Origin: UMGS1649 sp045534225
GTDB lineage: Bacteria; Bacillota; Clostridia; TANB77; CAG-465
NCBI GenBank assembly: GCA_045534225.1
Contig: JAZSJJ010000001.1
Span: 1 to 64,000, forward strand
Length of the DNA stretch: 64,000 nucleotides
Reading direction: 5' to 3'
The translations under genes were made by a program, and so were the position numbers. The notes under the pieces are model-generated. The model did not search any database, had not been told where the DNA came from, and saw only the letters and a program-made list of their open reading frames with translations. Shown piece by piece: positions 16,841-25,898 of the stretch. Numbering within the stretch: the first letter of the stretch is position 1; each line of letters starts with the position of its first letter.

Positions 16841-17785
16841 ATGGGACTTACAACAAGTACAGAAATGTTTAAGAAAGCCTACGAAGGAGGATATGCTGTA
16901 GGAGCTTTTAACGTAAATAATATGGAAATAATTCAAGGAATTATGGATGCGGCTACAGAAGCAAATTCGCCAGTAATATTACAAGTATCTAGCGGTGCTA
17001 GAAAATATGCAAATGCAATATACTTAAGAAAATTAGTAGAAGCGGCTATAGAAGATGCTAAAGCTAAAGGAAAGGATATAGATGTAGTACTTCATTTGGA
17101 TCATGGAGATACTTTTGAACTATGTAAAGATTGTATAGACAGTGGATTTACATCAGTTATGATAGATGGTTCTAAATATTCTTTTGAAGAAAATGTAGAA
17201 TTGACTAAAAAAGTAGTAGAATATGCACATCCAAGAGGTGTAGTGGTTGAAGCGGAACTTGGTAAACTTGCTGGAATAGAAGATGATGTAAATGTATCAG
17301 AAGAAGATGCTAAATTTACATCACCAGATGAAGCGGTAAAATTTGTTGAACTTACTGGCTGTGATTCTTTAGCAATAGCTATTGGAACAAGCCATGGAGC
17401 ATACAAATTTAAAGGCGAACCAAAACTTAGAATAGATATATTAAAGGAAATAACAGATAGACTTCCAGGATTCCCACTTGTGTTACATGGAGCATCATCT
17501 GTACCACAAGAATTTGTAGAAATGTGTAATAAATATGGCGGAAATATCCCAGGTGCTAAAGGTGTTCCCGAGGAATTATTAAGAGAAGCAGCTAAATATG
17601 GTGTGTGTAAAATTAACATAGATTCAGACATACGTTTAGCAATGACAGCTAACATTAGAGAATGTTTCGCCGAATCTCCAGAAGTATTTGATCCAAGAAC
17701 ATATCTTGGTAAAGCAAGAACTGCTGTAAAAGATATGGTAAAACATAAAATAGTAAATGTTTTAGGTAGTGAAAATAAAATGTAA
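16841..17785 (+). CDS. fba: Class II fructose-1,6-bisphosphate aldolase
   Basis: A 314-residue zinc aldolase that splits fructose 1,6-bisphosphate into dihydroxyacetone phosphate and glyceraldehyde 3-phosphate. VGAFNVNNMEI near the start, HLDHGDTFE (metal and catalytic residues), VEAELGKLAG, GTSHGAYKF and LVLHGASSVP are the expected family motifs, and the length fits the usual 285-320. The start follows AGGAGG. It has its own terminator and precedes the acetate kinase operon, as part of the fermentative sugar route. Confidence 0.96.
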   Translation: MGLTTSTEMFKKAYEGGYAVGAFNVNNMEIIQGIMDAATEANSPVILQVSSGARKYANAIYLRKLVEAAIEDAKAKGKDIDVVLHLDHGDTFELCKDCIDSGFTSVMIDGSKYSFEENVELTKKVVEYAHPRGVVVEAELGKLAGIEDDVNVSEEDAKFTSPDEAVKFVELTGCDSLAIAIGTSHGAYKFKGEPKLRIDILKEITDRLPGFPLVLHGASSVPQEFVEMCNKYGGNIPGAKGVPEELLREAAKYGVCKINIDSDIRLAMTANIRECFAESPEVFDPRTYLGKARTAVKDMVKHKIVNVLGSENKM

Positions 17786-17787
17786 TT

Positions 17788-17815
17788 AAAAGAGCGTAAT
17801 TTACGCTCTTTTTTC
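17788..17815 (+). terminator. Terminator after the aldolase gene
   Basis: Hairpin AAAGAGCGTAA / TTACGCTCTTTT with strong T run, three bases after the stop codon. Confidence 0.92.
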
Positions 17816-17840
17816 TAGTTATATATATTTTACTTTTTTC

Positions 17841-17870
17841 TTGAAAAGTACTAAATGTATGTGATATAAT
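17841..17870 (+). promoter_or_regulatory. Promoter of the ackA-UDPGP operon
   Basis: TTGAAA and TATAAT with an 18-base spacer, about 40 bases upstream of the first acetate kinase start. Confidence 0.7.
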
Positions 17871-17910
17871 ATGCTCGTAAATTTCAAATAAATTGAAGGG
17901 AGAATAATAA

Positions 17911-19095
17911 ATGAAAATATTAGTATTAAATTGTGGAAGCTCATCATTTAAATACCAATTAATAAATATGGATAATGATGAAGTTATATGTAAAGGAAAT
18001 TATGAAAGAATAGGTATGGAAGGTTCATTTTTAACTCACAAATTCGGTGATGAAAAGAAAGTATATGAACAACCTGCTAAAAATCACGAAGAAGCTATTA
18101 AGTTTACAATGTCTAAATTCGTAGAACCAGGTATAGCTGTTATATCTTCTTTAGATGAAATTGATGCTATGGGACATAGAATAGTTCATGGTGGTGAAAG
18201 ATTTACATCATCAGTAATAATAGATGATAGTGTAATTGAAGGAATAAAGGATGCAGTTAAATTTGCACCACTTCATAACCCAGCACACTTACAAGGTATA
18301 GACGCATGTATGAAAGCTCTTCCTGGTAAACCAAATGTTGCTGTGTTTGATACAGCATTCCATCAAACAATGCCAAAAGAATCATATATTTATCCAATAC
18401 CATATGAATATTATGAAAAATATGGTGTAAGAAAATATGGTGCTCATGGTACATCACACAAATATGTAACTGGAAGAATAGCAGAAATAATGGGACGTGA
18501 CGATCTTAAAGTAATAAGCTGTCACATCGGTCAAGGAGCTAGTATTTCAGCAGTTAAAGATGGTAAATGCGTAGATACAAGCATGGGGCTTACACCACTT
18601 GCTGGTATACCAATGGGATCTCGTTCTGGAGATTTAGATCCTTCAGTAGTTACATATATTATGGATAAAGAAAATCTTTCTCCTAAGGAAATGGAAACTA
18701 TATTAAATAAAAAATCTGGTCTTTTAGGAATGTCTTGTGTATCTGCAGATAACAGAGATATTGAAGCAGCAATACACAATGGAGACGAAAAAGCTGAACT
18801 TGCTATGAAACATTATACGTACAAAATAGCAGGATATATAGCTAATATGGCAACTGCAATGAATGGTGCAGATGTAATCGTATTTACAGCTGGTGTTGGT
18901 GAAAGAGGCGAAAAAGAAAGATGGTTAATCTGTGAAAGATTAGGATTTATGGGAGTTGAGCTAGATAAAGAACTAAATAAAACAAGAGCAGAAGAAAAAG
19001 AAATTTCTAGTGCAAATTCTAAAGTTAAAGTTTGGATAGTTCCAACAGAAGAAGAATTAATGATAGCTAGAGAAACAATGGCTTTAATTAAATAA
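17911..19095 (+). CDS. ackA: Acetate kinase 1
   Basis: A 394-residue acetate kinase that makes ATP and acetate from acetyl phosphate and ADP. NCGSSSFKYQL at residues 7-17, GHRIVHGGE (substrate arginine), FDTAFHQTMP, HGTSHKYV (catalytic His), GQGASISA, MGSRSGDLDP, ADNRDIE and PTEEEL are all present. The length matches the family (about 395-405). The ribosome site is AAGGGAG. The first of a tandem pair: a second acetate kinase follows after 18 bases. Phosphate acetyltransferase is encoded separately at 32734. Confidence 0.97.
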   Translation: MKILVLNCGSSSFKYQLINMDNDEVICKGNYERIGMEGSFLTHKFGDEKKVYEQPAKNHEEAIKFTMSKFVEPGIAVISSLDEIDAMGHRIVHGGERFTSSVIIDDSVIEGIKDAVKFAPLHNPAHLQGIDACMKALPGKPNVAVFDTAFHQTMPKESYIYPIPYEYYEKYGVRKYGAHGTSHKYVTGRIAEIMGRDDLKVISCHIGQGASISAVKDGKCVDTSMGLTPLAGIPMGSRSGDLDPSVVTYIMDKENLSPKEMETILNKKSGLLGMSCVSADNRDIEAAIHNGDEKAELAMKHYTYKIAGYIANMATAMNGADVIVFTAGVGERGEKERWLICERLGFMGVELDKELNKTRAEEKEISSANSKVKVWIVPTEEELMIARETMALIK

Positions 19096-19113
19096 TTAGG
19101 AGGAAATATATAT

Positions 19114-20307
19114 ATGAAGATATTAGTGTTAAACTGTGGTAGTTCATCTTTGAAATACCAATTAATAGATATGGAAACAGTAAATGTTTTAGCAAAAGGA
19201 AATTATGAAAGGATAGGCGAAGACGAAGCCTTCCTTACACATAAAGTAGGAGGAGAAAAACTTGTAATAAATAAGGGAGTAAAAACTCACGACCAAGCGC
19301 TAAACGAGATTATTTCATGTTTATTAAGACCACAGTTTAGCACTATTTCTAGTTTAGATGAGATTTCTGGCGTAGGACATAGAATAGTTCACGGTGGCGA
19401 AATATTCAAAGGTTCTGTATTAATAGATGATAAAGTTATAGAAGACATTAAAGCTTGTGCAGTATTTGCACCTTTACACAATCCTGCGGCAGTTCAAGGC
19501 ATTCTTGCATGTAAAGAACTAATGCCAAGAGTACCAATGGTTGCAACTTTTGATACGGCATTCCATCAAACTATGCCAAAAGAATCATATATGTATCCAA
19601 TACCTAAAGAATACTATGAAAAATATGGTATAAGAAAATATGGTGCCCATGGAACATCACATAAATATGTAGCATATAGACTTGCAGAGCTTATAGCTAA
19701 ACCTATTGAAGAATTAAAAATCGTAACTTGTCATTTAGGTCAAGGAGCAAGTATTTCTGCAGTAGATGGTGGAAAATGTATAGATACAAGTATGGGATTA
19801 ACACCGCTTGGTGGTATAGCAATGGTAACGCGTTCTGGAGATTTAGATCCTTCAGTAGTTACATATATTATGGATAAAGAAAACATATCTCCTAAAGACA
19901 TGGAAAGTATATTAAATAAAAAATCTGGACTTTCTGGAATGACTGGTCTTGCTCCAGACTTTAGATATATAGAATCTGTATCTAACGAAAATACAGAAGC
20001 AGCTCTTGCAGTAGATGTATTTACTTCTAAAGTTGCAGAATATGTAGCAAGATACGCAGCTAAAATGTCTGGAATAGATGCCATAGTATTTACAGGTGGA
20101 ATTGGTGAAAACCAAATAAACGTACGTACTAAAGTCTGTGAAAGATTAGGATTTATGGGACTTACTATAGATAAAGAATTAAATAACGTTAAATCTGAAG
20201 AAAGAAAAATATCTACAGAAGATTCTAAAGTTTTAGCATATATAATTCCAACAGAAGAAGAGTATATGATAGCTAAAGATACAGTAGAATGTATAAATGT
20301 TAAATAA
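19114..20307 (+). CDS. Acetate kinase 2 (tandem paralogue)
   Basis: A 397-residue acetate kinase closely related to the preceding gene, made by local duplication. Catalytic motifs are kept: HRIVHGGE, FDTAFHQTMP, HGTSHKY, TRSGDLDP, DFR and PTEEEY. Several positions have changed: the residue before TRSGD is Val instead of Gly, and SGLSGMTGLAPD replaces the SGLLGMSCVSAD of copy 1. The start follows AGGAGG. The small differences near the nucleotide and acyl sites could mean another acyl substrate (propionate, butyrate) or regulation, but this cannot be decided here. A UDPGP-type gene starts nine bases after its stop. Confidence 0.93.
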   Translation: MKILVLNCGSSSLKYQLIDMETVNVLAKGNYERIGEDEAFLTHKVGGEKLVINKGVKTHDQALNEIISCLLRPQFSTISSLDEISGVGHRIVHGGEIFKGSVLIDDKVIEDIKACAVFAPLHNPAAVQGILACKELMPRVPMVATFDTAFHQTMPKESYMYPIPKEYYEKYGIRKYGAHGTSHKYVAYRLAELIAKPIEELKIVTCHLGQGASISAVDGGKCIDTSMGLTPLGGIAMVTRSGDLDPSVVTYIMDKENISPKDMESILNKKSGLSGMTGLAPDFRYIESVSNENTEAALAVDVFTSKVAEYVARYAAKMSGIDAIVFTGGIGENQINVRTKVCERLGFMGLTIDKELNNVKSEERKISTEDSKVLAYIIPTEEEYMIAKDTVECINVK

Positions 20308-20316
20308 GGAGAGATT

Positions 20317-21543
20317 ATGAATTACGAACAAGCGCATGAGTTATTAAAAAAATATAATCAGTTACATTTGTTAGTTTCGTACAATGATCTAACAGATGAT
20401 GAAAAAACAGAATTATTACAAAGTATATCTGAAATAGATTTTGAACAAGCTGTAAATTTAATAAACACATCTAAAGAACAAGTAAATTTAGGTGAAATTG
20501 CTCCAGTAGATAGCGTGACTGAAACGGATTTTACAGACAATGAAAGAGAAGAGATAAGAAAAACAGGTAGAGATATAATCTCTAGAGGTGAATACGCTGT
20601 AATAACAATGGCGGGAGGACAAGGAACAAGACTTGGACATTCTGGACCTAAAGGTACATTTATGTTAAACCTTAATACAGGAGATAAATATATATTTGAG
20701 ATATTTGTAGAAAATCTTTTAGAAGCATATAAAAAGTATGGAGTATACATTAATTGGTATGTTATGACTAGCGTAGCAAATCATGAGGAAACAGAAATAT
20801 TTTTTGAAGAACATAATTATTTTAATTATCCTAAAGACAAAATAATATTCTTTAGTCAAGGAGAACTTCCAATAACAGATGCAGAAGGAAATCTCGTACT
20901 AGAGTCTAAGGAAAAAGTATTTAAAGCGGCAGATGGTAATGGCGGAATATTTAACGCTATGTCTAGACACGGAATAACAGATAAGCTTAAAGCTGATGGT
21001 GTAAAATGGGTGTTAATCACAGGAGTAGATAATATTCTTGTAAATATGGCGGATGAAATGTATATAGGTCTTACTGCTAAAAGTAATAAATTTAATGGAG
21101 TAAAATCTATAGAAAAAATTATTCCCGAAGAAAAAGTGGGATTATTCTGCAAAAGAGGTGGAAAACCAAGTATAATAGAGTATTCTGAAATGGAAGAAGA
21201 TATGAGAAATGCTAAAGCAGAAGACGGAAGCCTTTTATACAAAGATGCAAATATGGTAAACCATTTATTAAGTATTGAACTTTTAGAAAAAATACAAGAT
21301 GAAAGATTACCAATACATAGAGCGCATAAAAGCTTAAATTATATAGATAGAGATGGTAATTTTGTAATAGCAACAGATCCAAATCTATACAAATATGAAG
21401 CGTTCATATTTGATTACTTTAACATGGTAGATGATGTGATGATTTATAGGGTAGATAGAAACAAAGAGTTTGCTCCTATAAAAAACAAAGAAGGTGGCTC
21501 TAGTCCAGCTACAGCAACTGCTTTGTATAATGCATTACATTAA
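20317..21543 (+). CDS. UDPGP-family uridylyltransferase 1
   Basis: A 408-residue nucleotidyltransferase of the UDPGP type (UDP-N-acetylglucosamine/UDP-glucose pyrophosphorylase, eukaryotic-like fold). It makes a UDP-sugar from UTP and a sugar 1-phosphate. The signature MAGGQGTRLGHSGPKG covers 98-113. FFSQGELP, NGGIFNAM, VDNIL and FNMVDDVMIYRV with EFAPIKNKEG follow the family order. The start follows AAGGAGAG nine bases after ackA2. It is the third gene of the ack operon and the first of a tandem uridylyltransferase pair. The exact sugar (GlcNAc-1-P, Glc-1-P or Gal-1-P) is not fixed by the sequence. Confidence 0.9.
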   Translation: MNYEQAHELLKKYNQLHLLVSYNDLTDDEKTELLQSISEIDFEQAVNLINTSKEQVNLGEIAPVDSVTETDFTDNEREEIRKTGRDIISRGEYAVITMAGGQGTRLGHSGPKGTFMLNLNTGDKYIFEIFVENLLEAYKKYGVYINWYVMTSVANHEETEIFFEEHNYFNYPKDKIIFFSQGELPITDAEGNLVLESKEKVFKAADGNGGIFNAMSRHGITDKLKADGVKWVLITGVDNILVNMADEMYIGLTAKSNKFNGVKSIEKIIPEEKVGLFCKRGGKPSIIEYSEMEEDMRNAKAEDGSLLYKDANMVNHLLSIELLEKIQDERLPIHRAHKSLNYIDRDGNFVIATDPNLYKYEAFIFDYFNMVDDVMIYRVDRNKEFAPIKNKEGGSSPATATALYNALH

Positions 21544-21576
21544 TACATAAATATACAAAAAAGAAAGAGGTAAAAT

Positions 21577-22812
21577 ATGAGTAAATTAGAAGAAATTAAA
21601 ACAAAACTTGCTACTTATGGTCAAGAACACCTAGTGGCTTTTGTAGGTGAATTAAGCGATTCTGAAAGAGAAAGTCTTTTAACAAGACTAGAAACTTTAG
21701 ATCTTGAACTTGCAAAGAAACTTTATGATGGGAGAAACGATATATCTACAGGGGATGACAAGATAGAACCAATGGCATATGTAGATAGATTAAAACTATC
21801 TGATGAAGAAAATGCTAAATATATAGCTATAGGTGAGGAAATTTTAAGCGCAGGTAAATTTGCGAGTGTTACTATGGCGGGAGGACAAGGAACAAGACTT
21901 GGACATTCTGGACCTAAAGGAACATATATGGTAGAAGTTGGAGAAACTAAATCTTTATTTGAAATTACTTGTGAAACATTAAAAAGAGCGTATGCAAAAT
22001 ATAATGCATACATTCCTTGGTATATTATGACTAGCCGTGAAAATAACGATGATACAGTTAATTTCTTTGAAGCTAACAATTACTTTGGATATCCAAAAGA
22101 ATATGTATCATTCTTCAAACAAGGCGAACTTCCAATGATAAGAGAAGATGGTAAAATACTTCTTGAAACGAAATCTATGGTAAGAGAAGCAGCCGATGGA
22201 CATGGCGGAATATTTGAAGCTATGAATAAGAATGACATAGTTAAAGATATGGCTAAACGTGGAATAGAATGGATATTCATTGGAGGAATAGATAACATAT
22301 TATTAAATGTAGTTGATCCATTGTTTATTGGTATGGCAGCGGATAAAGGCGTAAAAGCAGCTTCTAAAACAATAGTTAAAGCAAACCCATCAGAAAAAGT
22401 TGGTGTGTTCTGTAAGAGAAATGGAAGACCAAGTGTTATAGAGTATTCTGAAATATCTGAAGAAATGGCTAACTTAAGAGATGAAAATGGAGAGCTTTTA
22501 TATGGAGAATCACACATACTATGTAACCTATTTAACATAGATGCTCTAGAACTTATAGGTCATGAAAAACTTCCTTATCACGCGGCACATAAAAAGAGTA
22601 ACTACATAGCAGAAGATGGCTCGGAATTCGTTCCAGAAGCTCCTAATGCATATAAATTTGAAGCGTTCATATTCGATGCATTTAGCAAAGTAGAAGATAT
22701 GTTACTATTAAGAAGTCTAAGAGAACATGAATTTGCTCCAATAAAGAATAAAGAGGGAGTAGATAGTCCTGAAACAGCAGTTGCTTTATACAAAGCACAT
22801 TGGAATATATAA
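21577..22812 (+). CDS. UDPGP-family uridylyltransferase 2 (tandem paralogue)
   Basis: A 411-residue paralogue of the preceding protein with the same motif order: MAGGQGTRLGHSGPKG at 100-115, FFKQGELP, HGGIFEAM, IDNILL and EFAPIKNKEG. The two copies are the same length but clearly diverged throughout, which suggests an old duplication and possibly different sugar preferences. The start follows AAAGAGG. The shared terminator at 22841 ends the operon. Products may feed cell-wall or surface-polysaccharide synthesis. Confidence 0.9.
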   Translation: MSKLEEIKTKLATYGQEHLVAFVGELSDSERESLLTRLETLDLELAKKLYDGRNDISTGDDKIEPMAYVDRLKLSDEENAKYIAIGEEILSAGKFASVTMAGGQGTRLGHSGPKGTYMVEVGETKSLFEITCETLKRAYAKYNAYIPWYIMTSRENNDDTVNFFEANNYFGYPKEYVSFFKQGELPMIREDGKILLETKSMVREAADGHGGIFEAMNKNDIVKDMAKRGIEWIFIGGIDNILLNVVDPLFIGMAADKGVKAASKTIVKANPSEKVGVFCKRNGRPSVIEYSEISEEMANLRDENGELLYGESHILCNLFNIDALELIGHEKLPYHAAHKKSNYIAEDGSEFVPEAPNAYKFEAFIFDAFSKVEDMLLLRSLREHEFAPIKNKEGVDSPETAVALYKAHWNI

Positions 22813-22840
22813 TTAAAATTAATAAGTATTAATTAAAACT

Positions 22841-22876
22841 TAACAGCATAACATTAATTTGTTATGCTGTTTAATA
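22841..22876. terminator. Bidirectional terminator
   Basis: Hairpin AACAGCATAAC / GTTATGCTGTT between the uridylyltransferase gene and the convergent minus-strand small gene. The flanks are T-rich on both strands, and it overlaps the 3' end of the minus gene. Confidence 0.85.
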
Positions 22877-23150
22877 TTATCGTGAGGGTATGTGTACAGC
22901 AGTTACAATTTGGTACACATATTTTTATTGGCAAACCTATATATATTCTTCTAATTATATATATAGTTCCATTGTTTATACTTATTACAATAGAATTTGT
23001 TTCTACATTTAGTACATTTATGTAGTATCCATTTTGTAGTGATATGTATGTGTTATTTTGATTCAGAATATCTGTTATCATTTTATTACACGTTTTGCAT
23101 TTACAACATAGACAATCGTTGATACTAATGTTTATATTTTTGTTTTCCAT
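22854..23150 (-). CDS. Small cysteine-rich protein, paralogue of its neighbour
   Basis: A 98-residue protein starting MENKNI at 23150, where AGGAGG is correctly placed; the longer frame to 23177 would cover the ribosome site. Cysteines cluster near the N-terminus (CLCCKCKTC) and the C-terminus (CVPNCNCC), and the middle is rich in beta-branched residues with NSIVISINNGTIYI. The next upstream gene in the same direction encodes a similar 102-residue protein with DSLTILINNSTLNL. Small Cys-rich, beta-rich pairs are typical of coat or exosporium-like or self-assembling proteins, but no family was recognised. Expression is probably from a promoter upstream of 23467. Confidence 0.65.
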   Translation of the reverse strand: MENKNINISINDCLCCKCKTCNKMITDILNQNNTYISLQNGYYINVLNVETNSIVISINNGTIYIIRRIYIGLPIKICVPNCNCCTHTLTIILNSITN

Positions 23151-23158
23151 AACGCCTC

Positions 23159-23467
23159 CTAAACTAACGCACAGCATCTACTTGAGGCGAATAGTTGTAC
23201 TTTGAAAGTTCCGCTATCCAATGGTAAATCTATAAGTATTGTCTCACCGTTGTTTATTGTAAATGTAAGATTAAGATTTAAGGTAGAGTTGTTAATAAGT
23301 ATAGTTAATGAATCGTTAGATGCACTTTGTATATTTATTGTGTAACCATAATATAAATCTATTATTGTAGTATTTGAAAGGTTTGTATATACCTTTTCTG
23401 AGACTAATGGCACGCCACTTTGACATACCTTAAATTTAACAGCTAAAAAATAACAAACATTTTCCAT
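23159..23467 (-). CDS. Small beta-rich protein, first of a pair
   Basis: A 102-residue protein starting MENVCYF with GTGGTGAT upstream. It is rich in Asn, Ser, Thr, Ile and Leu arranged as alternating beta strands (TIIDLYYGYTINI, LTILINNSTLNL, LTFTINN) and ends with a CC pair. It has no signal peptide. Only eight bases separate it from the related minus-strand gene downstream, so the two form an operon and may form a mixed assembly. Function is not recognised; a self-assembling surface or spore layer is one guess. Confidence 0.65.
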   Translation of the reverse strand: MENVCYFLAVKFKVCQSGVPLVSEKVYTNLSNTTIIDLYYGYTINIQSASNDSLTILINNSTLNLNLTFTINNGETILIDLPLDSGTFKVQLFASSRCCALV

Positions 23468-23558
23468 GTTATCACCACACTATATATATTACAGTATATG
23501 TTTAATATTGCTAAATGTTTACCTTTGTGATAGTATAACTGTATATTAGAGGTGGGAT

Positions 23559-24641
23559 ATGACAAAAGAATATGTTAATTCTAGAGGAAAGAAATTTATT
23601 GGCCATTTGGTATTAAATCCAAATGGAGATAACGCGTTACCATATATATTAGTTGTGCCAAAAGATTTAGACAATGGTAAAAATGTAGTATTAGAGAGCG
23701 TTAATTATGAAGGTACGAATGATCCTATGAGAATTGCAGATAGAGTAATTGAGGGTTTAAGAGGCACCGTAGAGGTTGTGGATAATGCACCGATATTAAT
23801 ACCGTTTGTGCCAGATGTAAAAGGCGGAAGACCATATTACCAACAACTATCTAGAGAATGTTTTGAAGGAGATTATCCTATAGATTTCGATAGAGTAGAT
23901 TTGCGTGTCTTAGATACATTAAAAGAAGCAAGAGAGTTAATTGAACAAGAATACCAAAGAACTACAGAAGAGAAAGTTTTTCTTAATGGTTATTCTTCGT
24001 CAGGAGTATTTGCGCAAAGATTTGCAATGCTACACCCAGAAGTTGTAGATAGAGCGTTAATTGGAGGGGCAGCAGGAACTATTCCAATTCCAACAGATGA
24101 ATTAGAGTATCCATTTGGAACAAAGGATTTTAAGAGGTTGTTTGGTAAAGAATTTAATTTAGAAGCATACAAACAAATTGAGTTTGCATATTATGTTGCG
24201 GAACTTGAGGCAAACAAGGGAGCATGGGAGTTTGATACCGAAGGTAGAGTAGTAAAAAGAGATGAAAAAGGAAATCCTACAGATAAAACACAAGTTATTG
24301 CGCCGATGCATGATATGTCATATTTAGTAAGAGCAACAGGTGTTAAACAAGGTAGAGAACAAAGAGCTATATGGGGAAAAGATTTAGCAGATAGATATGA
24401 AAATTGTTTAGTGTATTATACTGCAAATGGATATAATATAAGCAGCAAGATATATAAAGGTTCTTCACATGGTGGAATATATAGCTCTTCTAATCCATCA
24501 AGATTAGGAGTGTTAAGGGATATCATAGGCTTTTATAAACATCATAAACCATTAGAACAAGATGAATACAGCGCAGAAAGAATTTCTATGGATAAGCAAA
24601 GAGAACGTGAAAGAATTGCGAAAAGCTATGAGGAAAGATAA
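23559..24641 (+). CDS. Alpha/beta hydrolase-fold protein
   Basis: A 360-residue protein with an alpha/beta hydrolase pattern. The nucleophile elbow is LNGYSSSG (residues 142-149; Ser146 is the likely nucleophile) followed by VFAQRFAMLHPE. The late SSHGGIY gives the likely catalytic histidine. No signal peptide is visible, so it is cytosolic. The ribosome site is AGAGGTGGG. The gene is directly followed, without any gap, by a membrane-anchored LRR protein (24642), which points to cotranscription. An esterase, peptidase or depolymerase-like activity is likely; the substrate is unknown. Confidence 0.75.
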   Translation: MTKEYVNSRGKKFIGHLVLNPNGDNALPYILVVPKDLDNGKNVVLESVNYEGTNDPMRIADRVIEGLRGTVEVVDNAPILIPFVPDVKGGRPYYQQLSRECFEGDYPIDFDRVDLRVLDTLKEARELIEQEYQRTTEEKVFLNGYSSSGVFAQRFAMLHPEVVDRALIGGAAGTIPIPTDELEYPFGTKDFKRLFGKEFNLEAYKQIEFAYYVAELEANKGAWEFDTEGRVVKRDEKGNPTDKTQVIAPMHDMSYLVRATGVKQGREQRAIWGKDLADRYENCLVYYTANGYNISSKIYKGSSHGGIYSSSNPSRLGVLRDIIGFYKHHKPLEQDEYSAERISMDKQRERERIAKSYEER

Positions 24642-25748
24642 ATGAGAAAGAGAACAAAAAGAAAGTTAATTAAAATTTGTCTTTTTATACTTTTAATTAT
24701 TCTAGCTATTGTTATAATTAAAAGTAATAACAAAAATGAAGTGGTAAAAAGCGAAGAGGATATTAAGTTAGAAAAAGAGTTGGTGCAGGTAAAAAAACAA
24801 GCACAAGAATTAAAAGTTAAAGCTCTTTCGATAGGAAAAAAAGATCTTGTAGATATTCTAGAGTTTGTTATCAAATCGCTACAGAATGAAGGAATAGATA
24901 CAAGCAAATATTGGATTACTAATTACAATAAAGATGTAGTGGTAGCACTGAAACATAAAGGCCTTTTAGTAGATGCAGGATATTATAAATCTGGAACTAA
25001 TTTTAATGAAATTATACACAAATGGGATGTGTTATATAATAAAAGAATAATAAATTATGTAGATGAAAGATTAGAACACTTGAAAGAGCCAGGAGATAAG
25101 ATAGATGTTGTTATATCTTCAGATATTGCTGAAATAAAAAATAGAGTTTTTGAAGATAATATGTCAGTTGGAACGGTTGTAATTCCATCTAGTGTAAATA
25201 AAATAGATAAGAAAGCTTTTAACAATGTTGAATTTAGCGAAATAGTGTTTAATGCTACTGTAGATAAGATAGATGGGTTATTTACAGAAAATACAAAATT
25301 AGAGAAAATAACATTTAATCAAAATATAAGTAGTATCTTTGGTAATGCATTTAAGAATGCAAAGATTAAAGAGGTAAACTATATCGGAACATTAGATAAG
25401 TTTTTTAATATATATTATAACATGCTTTATGATGTCCCTAGTCATAGTGGCGAATGTAAACTGCTTCTAAATGGCAGCGAAATAGAAGAAATTACAGTGC
25501 CTGAAGGTATAAAAAATATACATGATTATGCATTATACAATTACAAAAATATTAAGAAAATATATTTGCCATCAACAATAGAAAGTATAGGTATATTTGC
25601 AATTATTGGTACAAGTATAGCAGAAGTAGAATATAACGGAACACTTGAAATGTGGAATAAAGTAGAAAAAGCAGAAGATTGGATTATAGGTGAAGTTAAT
25701 TGTGTTGTGCAATGCTCAAATGGAAAAGTAGAATACAAAGCTAAATAA
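24642..25748 (+). CDS. Membrane-anchored BspA-like leucine-rich repeat protein
   Basis: A 368-residue protein. A basic N-terminus and a hydrophobic segment (about 9-25) form an uncleaved signal anchor. A helical stretch follows (about 35-60). From about 170 to the end there are irregular LRR_5/BspA repeats such as TVVIPSSVNKIDKKAF, EITVPEGIKNIHDYAL and KIYLPSTIESIG. The end carries YNGTLEMWNKVEK and a final VQCSNGKVEY, which closely match the tail of the pilin-signal protein at 54962. BspA-type proteins are surface exposed and bind host or bacterial partners. The ATG begins directly after the hydrolase stop codon, with GAGGAAAG in front. Confidence 0.85.
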   Translation: MRKRTKRKLIKICLFILLIILAIVIIKSNNKNEVVKSEEDIKLEKELVQVKKQAQELKVKALSIGKKDLVDILEFVIKSLQNEGIDTSKYWITNYNKDVVVALKHKGLLVDAGYYKSGTNFNEIIHKWDVLYNKRIINYVDERLEHLKEPGDKIDVVISSDIAEIKNRVFEDNMSVGTVVIPSSVNKIDKKAFNNVEFSEIVFNATVDKIDGLFTENTKLEKITFNQNISSIFGNAFKNAKIKEVNYIGTLDKFFNIYYNMLYDVPSHSGECKLLLNGSEIEEITVPEGIKNIHDYALYNYKNIKKIYLPSTIESIGIFAIIGTSIAEVEYNGTLEMWNKVEKAEDWIIGEVNCVVQCSNGKVEYKAK

Positions 25749-25751
25749 TTA

Positions 25752-25779
25752 TTGACAAAATAAAATTAAAGTATATAAT
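25752..25779 (+). promoter_or_regulatory. Promoter of the metK leader
   Basis: TTGACA and TATAAT with a 16-base spacer, upstream of the SAM-I riboswitch. Confidence 0.75.
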
Positions 25780-25800
25780 GAATATAGAATTAAATAATAA

Positions 25801-25893
25801 CCTTATTAAGAGTGATGGAGGGAACAGGCCCTATGAAGTCCAGCAACCTATTAAGTTAGGTGCTAAATCCTGCGGTTTAACCGAAAGATGAGG
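25801..25893 (+). ncRNA. SAM-I (S-box) riboswitch
   Basis: The S-box core is recognised by AGAGTGATGGAGGGAACAGG, the conserved segment GAAGTCCAGCAACC, then GGTGCTAAATCCTGC and GATGAGG. P1 pairs CCTTAT with ATGAGG. A terminator follows and metK starts 70 bases later. High S-adenosylmethionine would favour termination and lower metK expression. Confidence 0.95.
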
Positions 25894-25898
25894 AAATA

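Noticed and set aside
23559..24641. Alpha/beta hydrolase as a PHB depolymerase or a prolyl peptidase
   Set aside because: Only the nucleophile elbow and a late histidine can be seen; nothing fixes the substrate.
24642..25748. Frameshifted pair of hydrolase and LRR genes
   Set aside because: The stop and start codons adjoin exactly, the second gene has a GAGG site and a proper signal anchor, so they are separate genes.
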